Shown here: piece after piece, positions 1-5,524 of the stretch
How the letters are laid out: each line of letters begins with the position of its first letter
Numbering within the stretch: position 1 is the stretch's first letter
Assembly (NCBI GenBank): GCA_014523625.1
Contig: JAATVP010000081.1
Location: 1-6,990 of the forward strand
Length of the DNA stretch: 6,990 nucleotides
From: Nitrososphaerales archaeon TH5896
GTDB lineage: Archaea; Thermoproteota; Nitrososphaeria; Nitrososphaerales; Nitrososphaeraceae
Reading direction: 5' to 3'
The notes under the pieces: generated by a model
What the model was told of the DNA's origin: nothing
What the model saw: the letters and a program-made list of their open reading frames with translations, nothing else
Database searches by the model: none
Made by a program: the position numbers and the translations under genes

Positions 1-1818
1 TGACGCATTCGAATATTCTCCTTGCTTAATGCGGAGATTATCATCGCGCTCCTCTCTGTGTTGCTCGAGGGGCTTGCTATTTTCGTCGTCATGATCATAT
101 TTACGTACAAACTGATACCTATCTGTTCTACCATGCGCGATTATTTGCCGTATGCTTTGTAATAACAGAAAGATCATATTTTGCGATGTAACATTTTTTT
201 TATCATTTGAATGCAAATCTGTTGAGGGGGTGGATAAAGAAGAGGAAATTGAATGAGATTTTTTTGAATCCGCCGACCGAGAAATGATAACCTGCTGCTC
301 GTGCTGCCCCTCAGCTGCTGTTAAAACGTCAAAGGCGTCTCTATGAACCACTTTCTGATTATACCCGCCTAAAGCCAACATGACTGCCGCAATTACCAAT
401 TTAGCAAGCAATGCCTTTCCGTAAAGCGAAGCAAGCGTCAAATTCAGATCATCTTCCAAAATGTAAAGCAGGAATGGACCAGTTATTACGATAATTCCCA
501 AGACTACCACAGGCAAGGTAGAGAATCGGGGAATCATAATACACAAAATACTGCATTTGATTCGATAATTCAATTTATCGTCGCGTCTTAGTCTGGGAAC
601 TACAACCAAAGCAAGGTAGATCACTCCTCCAATCCAGATGGAGGCAGCCAGATTATGCACAAAGTCAATGGTAATTGGTATTTGCGCTCCCATGGTCATT
701 GCAGCCCCATGACCCATCAGAGAGGTAGTCAGAAGGGTTGCAATGCCTGTGATCATAATTGCCACGAGCTCTCGCTTCAAGAGGAGTCCACCTGTTATCA
801 ATGGATTTGTACCAATGCTCTCTTCAGAATTGGTTTTTCTTGAACGCGCTGACCTTCTACCAACCTTTAGGTAAACAAATAAAATCAATGCAAAGAGCAA
901 GAATGAAATACAAGTTCGTACAAGCCAAATATTTCCAAATTTAGTAGTCATTGCGTCAACCATCCCTATGCTAAGTGAGTATGCTAGGGCGTAAATCATC
1001 CCAAAGTCTGCCACAATCACGATAGCAGCACCAATCAACATCATCATTACCAATCGCTTGTCTATGCGATTTTTGAACTGTCCTAGATCGTCAAAGGTTA
1101 CTTGAGAGAACGTTCTTCTTTGCTTCCTGTTACCATGCCCCTGTTCGCCCTTAGTAAATGAACTTCCATACCAGTTCACCTTAGCAAAAGGCTTCCACAA
1201 CCAGAGTGATGCAAATGCAGAGCCTACAACTACTACCTGGCCAACCAATGCGGGGTATCTAGCGATAGCGTCAGGCACAGATAACTGGTCATAGGCTGAC
1301 TTTGCTGTAGACCCTTGCCCCAACTGACCAGGCCCTTCAGCTGAGGACAAAGGCGCTGATTCTCCAACTCCGAATACAAACGCATCGTCTGTGACATGTC
1401 CATCTATTTGAGATAGCATCTTTGTAGACACGGTGTAAACCCCATCTTCGAGACCTTCCTTAGGCAAGGTAACCCCAAGAGTGCTCTGGTCCCCATCGAA
1501 ATGCTGCGTATCTTTATTATCAATTTGTTTCCCATTAGGACCTATGACTCTAACCTCGCTGTACCTATCATCGACAGGTTCGCTTAGGAAAACCTCAACT
1601 CTGGCGGGGGATTTTTCCAAGCTTTCAGAGGGTGCGGGATTGCTATCCAGAACAAAGGCGTGACCTAACACATCGCCTGCCAACGGGAACAAGACTAGTA
1701 AAGTGACTACCGACAATAATACAAGAAAAGTGAGAGAGAAAATTGCAAATGGGGGCAAAGGTTTTTGGCCTTGCAGAAAAGAGGTAAATGACCTATAAAC
1801 GAACATATAGCTATACAT
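1..1818 (-). CDS. CopC-CopD fusion copper protein (C-terminus outside window)
   Basis: This frame is open without a stop from the ATG at 1818 to the window edge, giving 606 codons. An in-frame TAA lies just upstream of the ATG, and a second ATG at 1806 is possible. Residues 25-47 form a signal or anchor segment. Residues 53-152 are a CopC-like beta-sandwich beginning HAFVLDSNPAPSE and ending near DGHVTDDAFVFGV. His53, Asp139 and His141 match the Cu(II) ligands known in CopC, where the ligand histidine is the mature N-terminus; here that requires cleavage after Gly52. CopD-type membrane segments follow at roughly 190-208, 256-280, 297-318, 350-368, 384-407, 433-454 and 463-484. His370 (in GHGAAM) and His388 (in VHNLAASIWIGG) resemble conserved CopD positions. 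The family works in copper uptake or tolerance at the membrane, which fits the high copper demand of ammonia oxidisers. Residues about 495-606 form a hydrophilic His/Asp/Ser-rich stretch, and a last CopD helix probably lies beyond the window. The copper role is secure at family level; import versus efflux is not decided. Confidence 0.93.
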   Translation of the reverse strand, partial: MYSYMFVYRSFTSFLQGQKPLPPFAIFSLTFLVLLSVVTLLVLFPLAGDVLGHAFVLDSNPAPSESLEKSPARVEVFLSEPVDDRYSEVRVIGPNGKQIDNKDTQHFDGDQSTLGVTLPKEGLEDGVYTVSTKMLSQIDGHVTDDAFVFGVGESAPLSSAEGPGQLGQGSTAKSAYDQLSVPDAIARYPALVGQVVVVGSAFASLWLWKPFAKVNWYGSSFTKGEQGHGNRKQRRTFSQVTFDDLGQFKNRIDKRLVMMMLIGAAIVIVADFGMIYALAYSLSIGMVDAMTTKFGNIWLVRTCISFLLFALILFVYLKVGRRSARSRKTNSEESIGTNPLITGGLLLKRELVAIMITGIATLLTTSLMGHGAAMTMGAQIPITIDFVHNLAASIWIGGVIYLALVVVPRLRRDDKLNYRIKCSILCIMIPRFSTLPVVVLGIIVITGPFLLYILEDDLNLTLASLYGKALLAKLVIAAVMLALGGYNQKVVHRDAFDVLTAAEGQHEQQVIISRSADSKKSHSISSSLSTPSTDLHSNDKKNVTSQNMIFLLLQSIRQIIAHGRTDRYQFVRKYDHDDENSKPLEQHREERDDNLRIKQGEYSNAS

Positions 1819-1836
1819 ATTTGTAGGATAAAATGG

Positions 1837-1845
1837 AATTTATAG
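1837..1845 (-). promoter_or_regulatory. TATA box of the CopC-CopD gene
   Basis: Read on the minus strand this is CTATAAATT, a good archaeal TATA element. Its centre is about 23 nt from the ATG at 1818, so transcription would start at or very near the start codon and give a leaderless or nearly leaderless mRNA. No Shine-Dalgarno sequence is visible between it and the ATG. Confidence 0.6.
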
Positions 1846-2534
1846 TATTGTAAGGCTACCTTGGATTCATTTTACCCTCACAGTGGCGCGTCAGAATTCA
1901 TACTGTAAGCAAAGTTCCATAATCCCCTGAGCACTACAACCAAAAAAAACACAATCCCCATGATTCTCCTATCAAATCAGTTTAATTGGATCCTACAGCT
2001 CTCTTGCATCCCGCAACGGATTTCATAAATTTGCGATATGCCCTTACTTTGAGGAATAACGTGAAAGAGCGGTCGGCATGAAAGAATCGGGTAAAGGCAA
2101 CCTTTAATCATAAGGAATTCTTTTAGAAGTCACTCCTGTAAGCGGCATTTTGTAAACCAAATATCTATATTGAGAGTCAAGCCCTGGTACCAATTCGAGG
2201 ATCAGTAAGTCGGGGGTCAGATGAAACCTCTGAATTGTATTTTACACAAAGGACAATGTTGTAGTCTCAAAATTTCGGCAAAACAGCCGTAATTAATGCA
2301 CCTGGTTAACCCCGATACTTTCATTGCTTTTTTTAGAGAAATTAATATCTGCTTTATTGGTTTACATACTACAGAGTATCGGGATTCAATACTTATAGAA
2401 TAGTGTATGATAAGTCAGATAAATGCAAGAAATGTGAAGATATAGTGATTGTAATTGTCGGTTTGCTAGTTATGACTGTCAGTGACAATACTTATGCGGG
2501 TATTTACATACATTCCTACATCCATTTCAGAGCT
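1846..2534. other. Intergenic stretch with no supported gene
   Basis: All frames are interrupted. The longest ATG-started plus-strand frames here are 23 codons (from 2221) and 35 codons (from 2296), with no promoter suitably placed and no recognisable motif. No tRNA T-arm or other RNA signature was seen. Visible small structures are a hairpin TAAAGG-CAA-CCTTTA at 2092-2106, a widely spaced 9-bp inverted repeat at 2311-2383, and an 11-bp palindrome TGTCA-g-TGACA at 2477-2487. A run of eight A at 1942-1949 (T8 on the minus strand) could end minus-strand transcripts coming from the 2535-3140 gene, but it lies almost 600 nt downstream of that gene. Confidence 0.5.
2311..2383. repeat. Perfect 9-bp inverted repeat, 55-bp spacer
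   Basis: CCCGATACT at 2311-2319 is the exact reverse complement of AGTATCGGG at 2375-2383. The spacer is AT-rich and includes a T7 run at 2328-2334. It could be a long-loop RNA stem, a relic of a very small mobile element, or chance. No flanking direct repeat was recognised, so a mobile-element reading is weak. Confidence 0.3.
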
Positions 2535-3140
2535 TCACTTAGTAGTTGGTCTTCCCTTTCTGGTCTTCTTCCTTTTCCAATGCAGCTCGTACATTAAAAT
2601 GGCAACAATAATCGCTGCGCAAACAGGAGTGACAAAATACAACATTATTATTTTGAAATATTCTGCTGTCTGGTCTCCAACGATAAGGTCAAACGTTGCA
2701 GTCAGCGGCTGTGTTTGATATTTTGAATCACCAATAATTCTCGTTTCCAGGGTGACCAAGTACTCCGAATTATTAGTGAATCTATAGGGGATTGTTATGT
2801 CACTGTACATGTATTGTTTGTATGGGATTTGGGCTATAGTCTCATTGGATTCCTTATCCTTAATTATTAACGCTGAAAAAATATTGTGTATGTTCAAATT
2901 CTCTTCGTCAAGAATACTGAAGTTTAGGGTTGTATTGTCTCCGGCCATTGGAGCAAAAGGAAATGGCTGAAACACAACTTGATATCCATCACGGGTTACG
3001 TTCTCCCCAAAGAAATGTCCGTAGGCGAGGAATGAATCATCTCTTTGTAGAAGACAAAAGCAATATACAAAAGATACACCTAAAATGATACCAACCAGGG
3101 TAAAACAGCTAAGTGAGATTGGCTTCATCACATTAGTCAT
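2535..3140 (-). CDS. Bitopic membrane protein with extracellular beta-rich domain, unknown function
   Basis: The product is 201 residues. Residues 9-31 are a hydrophobic signal or anchor segment, 38-155 a hydrophilic domain, 161-185 a second membrane helix, and 188-201 a strongly basic tail (KRKKTRKGR) that should be cytoplasmic. This places the middle domain outside the cell, and its several N-x-S/T sequons (for example NVT, NTT, NNS) fit that. The stretch YQVVFQPFPFAPMAGDNTTL followed by alternating hydrophobic strands recalls the Ig-like YtkA/FixH type of extracytoplasmic domain, but I cannot confirm a family. The start is the ATG at 3140, with an in-frame TAG two codons upstream; an ATG at codon 5 (3128) is an alternative. 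It lies on the same strand as the CopC-CopD gene but over 700 nt upstream of it, so it has its own transcript. A role in copper handling is only a guess from position. Confidence 0.82.
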   Translation of the reverse strand: MTNVMKPISLSCFTLVGIILGVSFVYCFCLLQRDDSFLAYGHFFGENVTRDGYQVVFQPFPFAPMAGDNTTLNFSILDEENLNIHNIFSALIIKDKESNETIAQIPYKQYMYSDITIPYRFTNNSEYLVTLETRIIGDSKYQTQPLTATFDLIVGDQTAEYFKIIMLYFVTPVCAAIIVAILMYELHWKRKKTRKGRPTTK

Positions 3141-3172
3141 CAGCTAATATCAGATACTTCGTGCTTACCATA

Positions 3173-3182
3173 GTCATATAAC
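3173..3182 (-). promoter_or_regulatory. Probable TATA box of the 2535-3140 gene
   Basis: On the minus strand this reads GTTATATGAC. The centre is about 38 nt from the ATG at 3140, predicting a leader of roughly 10-12 nt. It is the best AT-rich element upstream of the gene, but weaker than the TATA boxes of the CopC-CopD and HtrA genes. Confidence 0.4.
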
Positions 3183-3194
3183 TTTTCTCAGAGT

Positions 3195-3266
3195 GGATAA
3201 TCCCCCTGAAGTCAATTCTGACTTACATATTTTGCCATCCTTCTTCGCTCATGTTGAGGATAATCC
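3195..3266. promoter_or_regulatory. Cluster of symmetric elements upstream of the 2535-3140 gene
   Basis: Three symmetric motifs lie just upstream of the probable TATA box. GGATAATCC, a palindrome around its central base, occurs at 3195-3203 and again at 3258-3266, 63 bp apart (about six helical turns). Between them AAGTCA-N4-TGACTT at 3209-3224 is a perfect 6-bp inverted repeat. The first GGATAATCC begins 12 bp beyond the TATA element. This arrangement suits binding of one or two dimeric regulators, but the regulator is unknown. Confidence 0.35.
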
Positions 3267-3611
3267 AAATGGATGTAAGGAAGGATTTATTGGACGGTTG
3301 CATTTCAGAAATAGGCAGTGGCTACAGGTGTGAATCTTATCAAGCATATTCTTCGTTTTAGAATCAAACTATGAATATCCGTGATTCGTACCTAGGAAAA
3401 TACTATTGATTTGGAAACAGGCAGTAAATTTGTCTCTTTTCCCAAATTGACTTAATTATTGTAAGTTGCATATGGCATGAATGTTCAACTAACGCCTACA
3501 ACCCAGCAATAATTTCAGAGTAGTTGAATATCTGAACCCGATGACATGTCCAAAAAGGATCTTGTTTTAACGATTTCTATTTTTTAGCTCGCAAAAATAT
3601 AATTATAATAA
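3267..3611. other. Intergenic stretch with no supported gene
   Basis: No frame here shows convincing coding character. An ATG at 3251 opens a 36-codon plus-strand frame to the TAG at 3359-3361, with a poor TATA-like stretch (TACATATTTT) about 26 nt before it. The predicted peptide has no recognisable motif, so it is not called. From 3587 the DNA becomes very AT-rich, with several TATA-like strings (3592-3611 and 3621-3631) that could be promoters for the plus-strand frame that follows. No RNA gene was recognised. Confidence 0.45.
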
Positions 3612-4043
3612 GAATACTGCCAAAATATAATCGTAATTGCAAAATTAACAGGATCCAATTTAAAAGTCACGAATACGTATATTGTATGCTTGAGTACCCA
3701 ATTTCTAGAACAAGAAAATGAGGATGAACATGAGGATTTGTTTTCGAGCGTTCCTGTTTGCGGGGCCAATCTTTCAACGCCGGTTATCGACAAAGCATAT
3801 TACATTAACGAAATTCAATACAAAATAGGTGACAGACTTTACATAGAGAATGCCGATTAGATAGGAACCACTCTACCAGATATTAGAAAATCCAATAAAC
3901 ATATTTTTTGTGGCAAAGCCGTCAATCACCGAACAGTAAGGCACTTTATGAATGAAATATTCTTACGAGTTACGACCTACATATCGTGTACCGTTGAATT
4001 AAACCGGATAGCAATAATCATTCATTTAGAGGTCATTGTTTAG
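3612..4043 (+). pseudogene. Possible decayed gene: long frame with a single internal stop
   Basis: After the TAA at 3609-3611 this frame runs 144 codons to the TAG at 4041-4043 with one internal stop, the TAG at 3858-3860. Random sequence this AT-rich should hold several stops over that length. The first part has protein-like composition, including an acidic run EQENEDEHED and the segment YYINEIQYKIGDRLY just before the internal stop. It has no ATG in the first part; a TTG at 3690 would give a 56-residue protein ending at 3858. The second part has an in-frame ATG at 3948 for 31 codons. The last 11 bp overlap the 3' end of the convergent regulator gene. It may be a gene relic, a short TTG-started gene, or chance. 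I recognise no family. Confidence 0.22.
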
Positions 4044-4470
4044 TATGATGTACAATACTATCTGAGAAACTATCGATCTCGTCAACTAGTTCTTCTTCCC
4101 TTTCACTCAATCGTGACTTGACAGTATTTGCTGCCCTGTTTGAAATCAGTGACATTTCCAATGAAAATTTCTCTAGGGAAGCGACTGCGTCTAGATCTAA
4201 GTTTAGCTTGTACATGTTGACCTTGCCTATCCTCCTAGTATTAAAAATGAGCTGTCTATCTTCAAGATCAGGGAGTTCTCGAAAAATAGTTCTGAATGAT
4301 AAGCCGGTCTTTCTTGCTATCTCATTTGCGGAATAATCGAACTCTTTGTGATCCAGAAAGAAATCCAGAATCTGAGCTACGGCCCTCGAGCTAAATATTC
4401 TTGATAAAATTCCGTATTCGTCATTGGTCTCTGCTGCAGATTGCTCCATGTGTATACTTACTTTTATCAT
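4033..4470 (-). CDS. Soluble winged helix-turn-helix transcriptional regulator
   Basis: From the ATG at 4470 the product has 145 residues. Residues 27-40 (SSRAVAQILDFFLDHK), 47-55 (SANEIARKT) and 58-71 (a recognition helix containing FRTIFREL) look like helices 1-3 of a winged helix, and 73-89 (LIFNTRRIGKVNMYKLN) is the wing, ending in the typical YKLN. Residues 92-145 are helical and charged and may mediate dimerisation. There is no cysteine, so thiol-based metal or redox sensing in the ArsR manner is unlikely. The start is uncertain: an ATG at 4449 would follow a weak TATA-like AAATATGAC (4474-4482) at leaderless distance, while a TTG at 4521 would use the stronger AT-rich element at 4554-4564. 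The fold begins after all three starts. It is divergent from the membrane-tethered regulator at 4591, so it may control that gene and itself. Target and ligand are not known. Confidence 0.85.
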   Translation of the reverse strand: MIKVSIHMEQSAAETNDEYGILSRIFSSRAVAQILDFFLDHKEFDYSANEIARKTGLSFRTIFRELPDLEDRQLIFNTRRIGKVNMYKLNLDLDAVASLEKFSLEMSLISNRAANTVKSRLSEREEELVDEIDSFSDSIVHHTKQ

Positions 4471-4473
4471 GCT

Positions 4474-4499
4474 GTCATATTTGTCTTTTTCGCTGACAA
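4474..4499 (-). promoter_or_regulatory. Weak TATA with adjoining inverted repeat before the regulator gene
   Basis: On the minus strand AAATATGAC (4482 to 4474) lies about 30 nt before the alternative ATG at 4449, the right spacing for a leaderless start there. Directly upstream, TTGTC at 4481-4485 and GACAA at 4495-4499 form a perfect 5-bp inverted repeat with a 9-bp spacer. This could be an autoregulatory operator. If translation starts at 4470 or 4521 the element would lie inside the coding region instead. Confidence 0.25.
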
Positions 4500-4553
4500 G
4501 ATAGAAAATCAAACTTGCCAAGAATTACAGAATCAATGACAACTGTGTCCATA

Positions 4554-4573
4554 GGTATATATTTCTATAAATA
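4554..4573. promoter_or_regulatory. Back-to-back TATA elements of the divergent regulator pair
   Basis: CTATAAATA at 4565-4573 is centred about 22 nt before the plus-strand ATG at 4591, giving an almost leaderless transcript. The adjoining AT-rich GTATATATTT at 4555-4564 could serve the plus strand with a leader of a few bases, or the minus strand (AAATATATAC) for the divergent winged-helix gene. Overlapping TATA boxes would make the two promoters compete. The imperfect palindrome GACA-N4-TGTC at 4538-4549 lies just to the left and may be an operator. Confidence 0.5.
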
Positions 4574-4590
4574 CCAAAAATGGTCGACCC

Positions 4591-5427
4591 ATGAAATCTG
4601 AAGAGATTGCAGTGCTACGAATTCTGTACAAGCACAATGGTCCTATCAAATATTCTGCCTTAATTGAAGGTTTTCCTGATGAGTCTAGATCTCGTATCAT
4701 TGATGCGGTATCAAGGCTCCAACAACTTTCATATCTAAACATGACCGATTGCTCTTCAGTTCTATACGTCGCAATAAACCGACAAATGAGAAGAAATGTA
4801 ATGAGCTTACTTGAATATGATTCTAAAAAATACAATATTAGTAGAGCAATTGAACATGAGATTCGGTCATCGGACCATCGAGATCATACTCGATCAGGTT
4901 CTCCAAATCCAAGTGTGAAGTCCTCCTCTGAACCAGATTTGATAAAACTAGATAATAAAGACCTGTGGCTTAGAATTTCAAAACGAGCATTCAAGATAAG
5001 CACCTCGGTACTGGTCTTCTCATTTGTGATTCTTGGGACAATCACAGTGCTAAGTTCGCAGAGTACCAATAGCAACGGCATATACTCCGGTAACGAGGAA
5101 GATACGCCGTTCCCAGTTGCAAGCAGCTCATCTCTTGCCACCGAAATGCAGAACGGAAAAACAGTACCTATTGAACACAATTACGATTCTCAGGAGAACC
5201 AAGCCTATTCTAATAGCCAACCAGCGATTTATGAAGGAATTTTTACGAAGTTGAGATCGGGTTCATCATCACTTGATGAGCCACCGTTGTATTACCACTA
5301 TCTAATTTCTGAGAATAAAGGATTGCTGCTTTTGGAACAAATTGGCCCGCTGACTATTTCAAGTGATTCAAACTCTTCAATATTTGCGAATTCAGAAGCT
5401 CACATAAAAGAAACTTCTTCGACATGA
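4591..5427 (+). CDS. Membrane-tethered winged-helix protein (one-component sensor candidate)
   Basis: The product has 278 residues. Residues 1-75 look like a winged helix: EEIAVLRILYKHNG, then a second helix, then SRSRIIDAVSRLQQLSYL as recognition helix, then a short wing (LNMTDCSSVLYVAI). Residues 76-130 are a hydrophilic, largely charged linker. Residues 136-157 (within KISTSVLVFSFVILGTITVL) are the only membrane helix. KRAFK before it predicts the DNA-binding end inside and residues 160-278 outside. The outer part is Ser/Asn-rich and contains a more ordered segment at 211-256 (YEGIFTKLRSGS, then PPLYYHYLISENKGLLLLEQIGPLTI), possibly a small beta domain; I do not recognise it. The layout is like bacterial ToxR/CadC in topology but with no visible homology. 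The start is an ATG preceded by a TATA box at leaderless distance. The gene is divergent from another winged-helix gene and followed after 97 nt by the HtrA protease gene. A regulatory role is likely; its signal and targets are unknown. Confidence 0.85.
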   Translation: MKSEEIAVLRILYKHNGPIKYSALIEGFPDESRSRIIDAVSRLQQLSYLNMTDCSSVLYVAINRQMRRNVMSLLEYDSKKYNISRAIEHEIRSSDHRDHTRSGSPNPSVKSSSEPDLIKLDNKDLWLRISKRAFKISTSVLVFSFVILGTITVLSSQSTNSNGIYSGNEEDTPFPVASSSSLATEMQNGKTVPIEHNYDSQENQAYSNSQPAIYEGIFTKLRSGSSSLDEPPLYYHYLISENKGLLLLEQIGPLTISSDSNSSIFANSEAHIKETSST

Positions 5428-5455
5428 TTGGTAACCTTTAATGCGATTTCTATCC

Positions 5456-5491
5456 TGACATTAATTTGGTTAGAAAATGACCGAAATGTCA
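5456..5491. promoter_or_regulatory. Perfect 7-bp inverted repeat abutting the HtrA TATA box
   Basis: TGACATT at 5456-5462 and AATGTCA at 5485-5491 are exact reverse complements with a 22-bp spacer. The right arm ends next to the TATA element, over the position where archaeal TFB contacts the BRE. A further ATGTCATT-like copy sits at 5508-5515, between TATA and start codon. A regulator bound here could block or assist promoter recognition. No binding protein can be assigned from sequence. Confidence 0.4.
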
Positions 5492-5492
5492 A

Positions 5493-5503
5493 AATATAAA
5501 TAA
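5493..5503 (+). promoter_or_regulatory. TATA box of the HtrA gene
   Basis: AATATAAATAA is a strong archaeal TATA element centred 27 nt before the ATG at 5525, so the mRNA should be leaderless. There is no Shine-Dalgarno sequence. A small palindrome ATTAT-c-ATAAT (5513-5523) fills the space just before the start codon. A promoter of its own means HtrA need not depend on readthrough from the upstream gene. Confidence 0.65.
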
Positions 5504-5524
5504 TCGTATGTCATTATCATAATA

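Noticed and set aside
655..944. Plus-strand frames of about 60 codons within the CopC-CopD region
   Set aside because: They are antisense to a clear CopD membrane-helix coding sequence.
2092..2106. Hairpin TAAAGG-CAA-CCTTTA as a terminator or RNA element
   Set aside because: Short stem with no T-tract after it on either strand and no nearby gene end.
2221..2292. 23-codon frame with three cysteines
   Set aside because: No promoter at suitable distance, and length within chance expectation.
2403..2597. Plus-strand 64-codon frame with CKKC and a hydrophobic stretch
   Set aside because: It starts with GTG, its nearest TATA-like string is only a few bases before the start, and its second half is antisense to the well-supported 2535-3140 gene.
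3251..3361. 36-codon plus-strand frame starting ATG, with a poor TATA-like string about 26 nt upstream
   Set aside because: Too short and motif-free to call; one GGATAATCC copy lies inside it, which favours a regulatory reading of this DNA.
3584..3793. Minus-strand 69-codon frame
   Set aside because: It starts with TTG, has no placed promoter, and its composition (Ser-rich, then Phe/Tyr/Ile-rich) looks like the antisense of the plus-strand frame at 3612-3860.
4580..4594. Four-codon upstream frame ATG GTC GAC CCA TGA overlapping the start at 4591
   Set aside because: With the TATA box at 4565-4573 transcription probably starts after its ATG, so it would not be in the mRNA.
4533..4835. Minus-strand 100-codon frame antisense to the tethered regulator
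   Set aside because: It is a shadow of the plus-strand gene, whose promoter, topology and domain order are coherent.
5433..5442. Ten-base string AACCTTTAAT shared with 2099-2108
   Set aside because: A low-complexity AT-rich decamer occurring twice, with no further flanking similarity, is likely chance.
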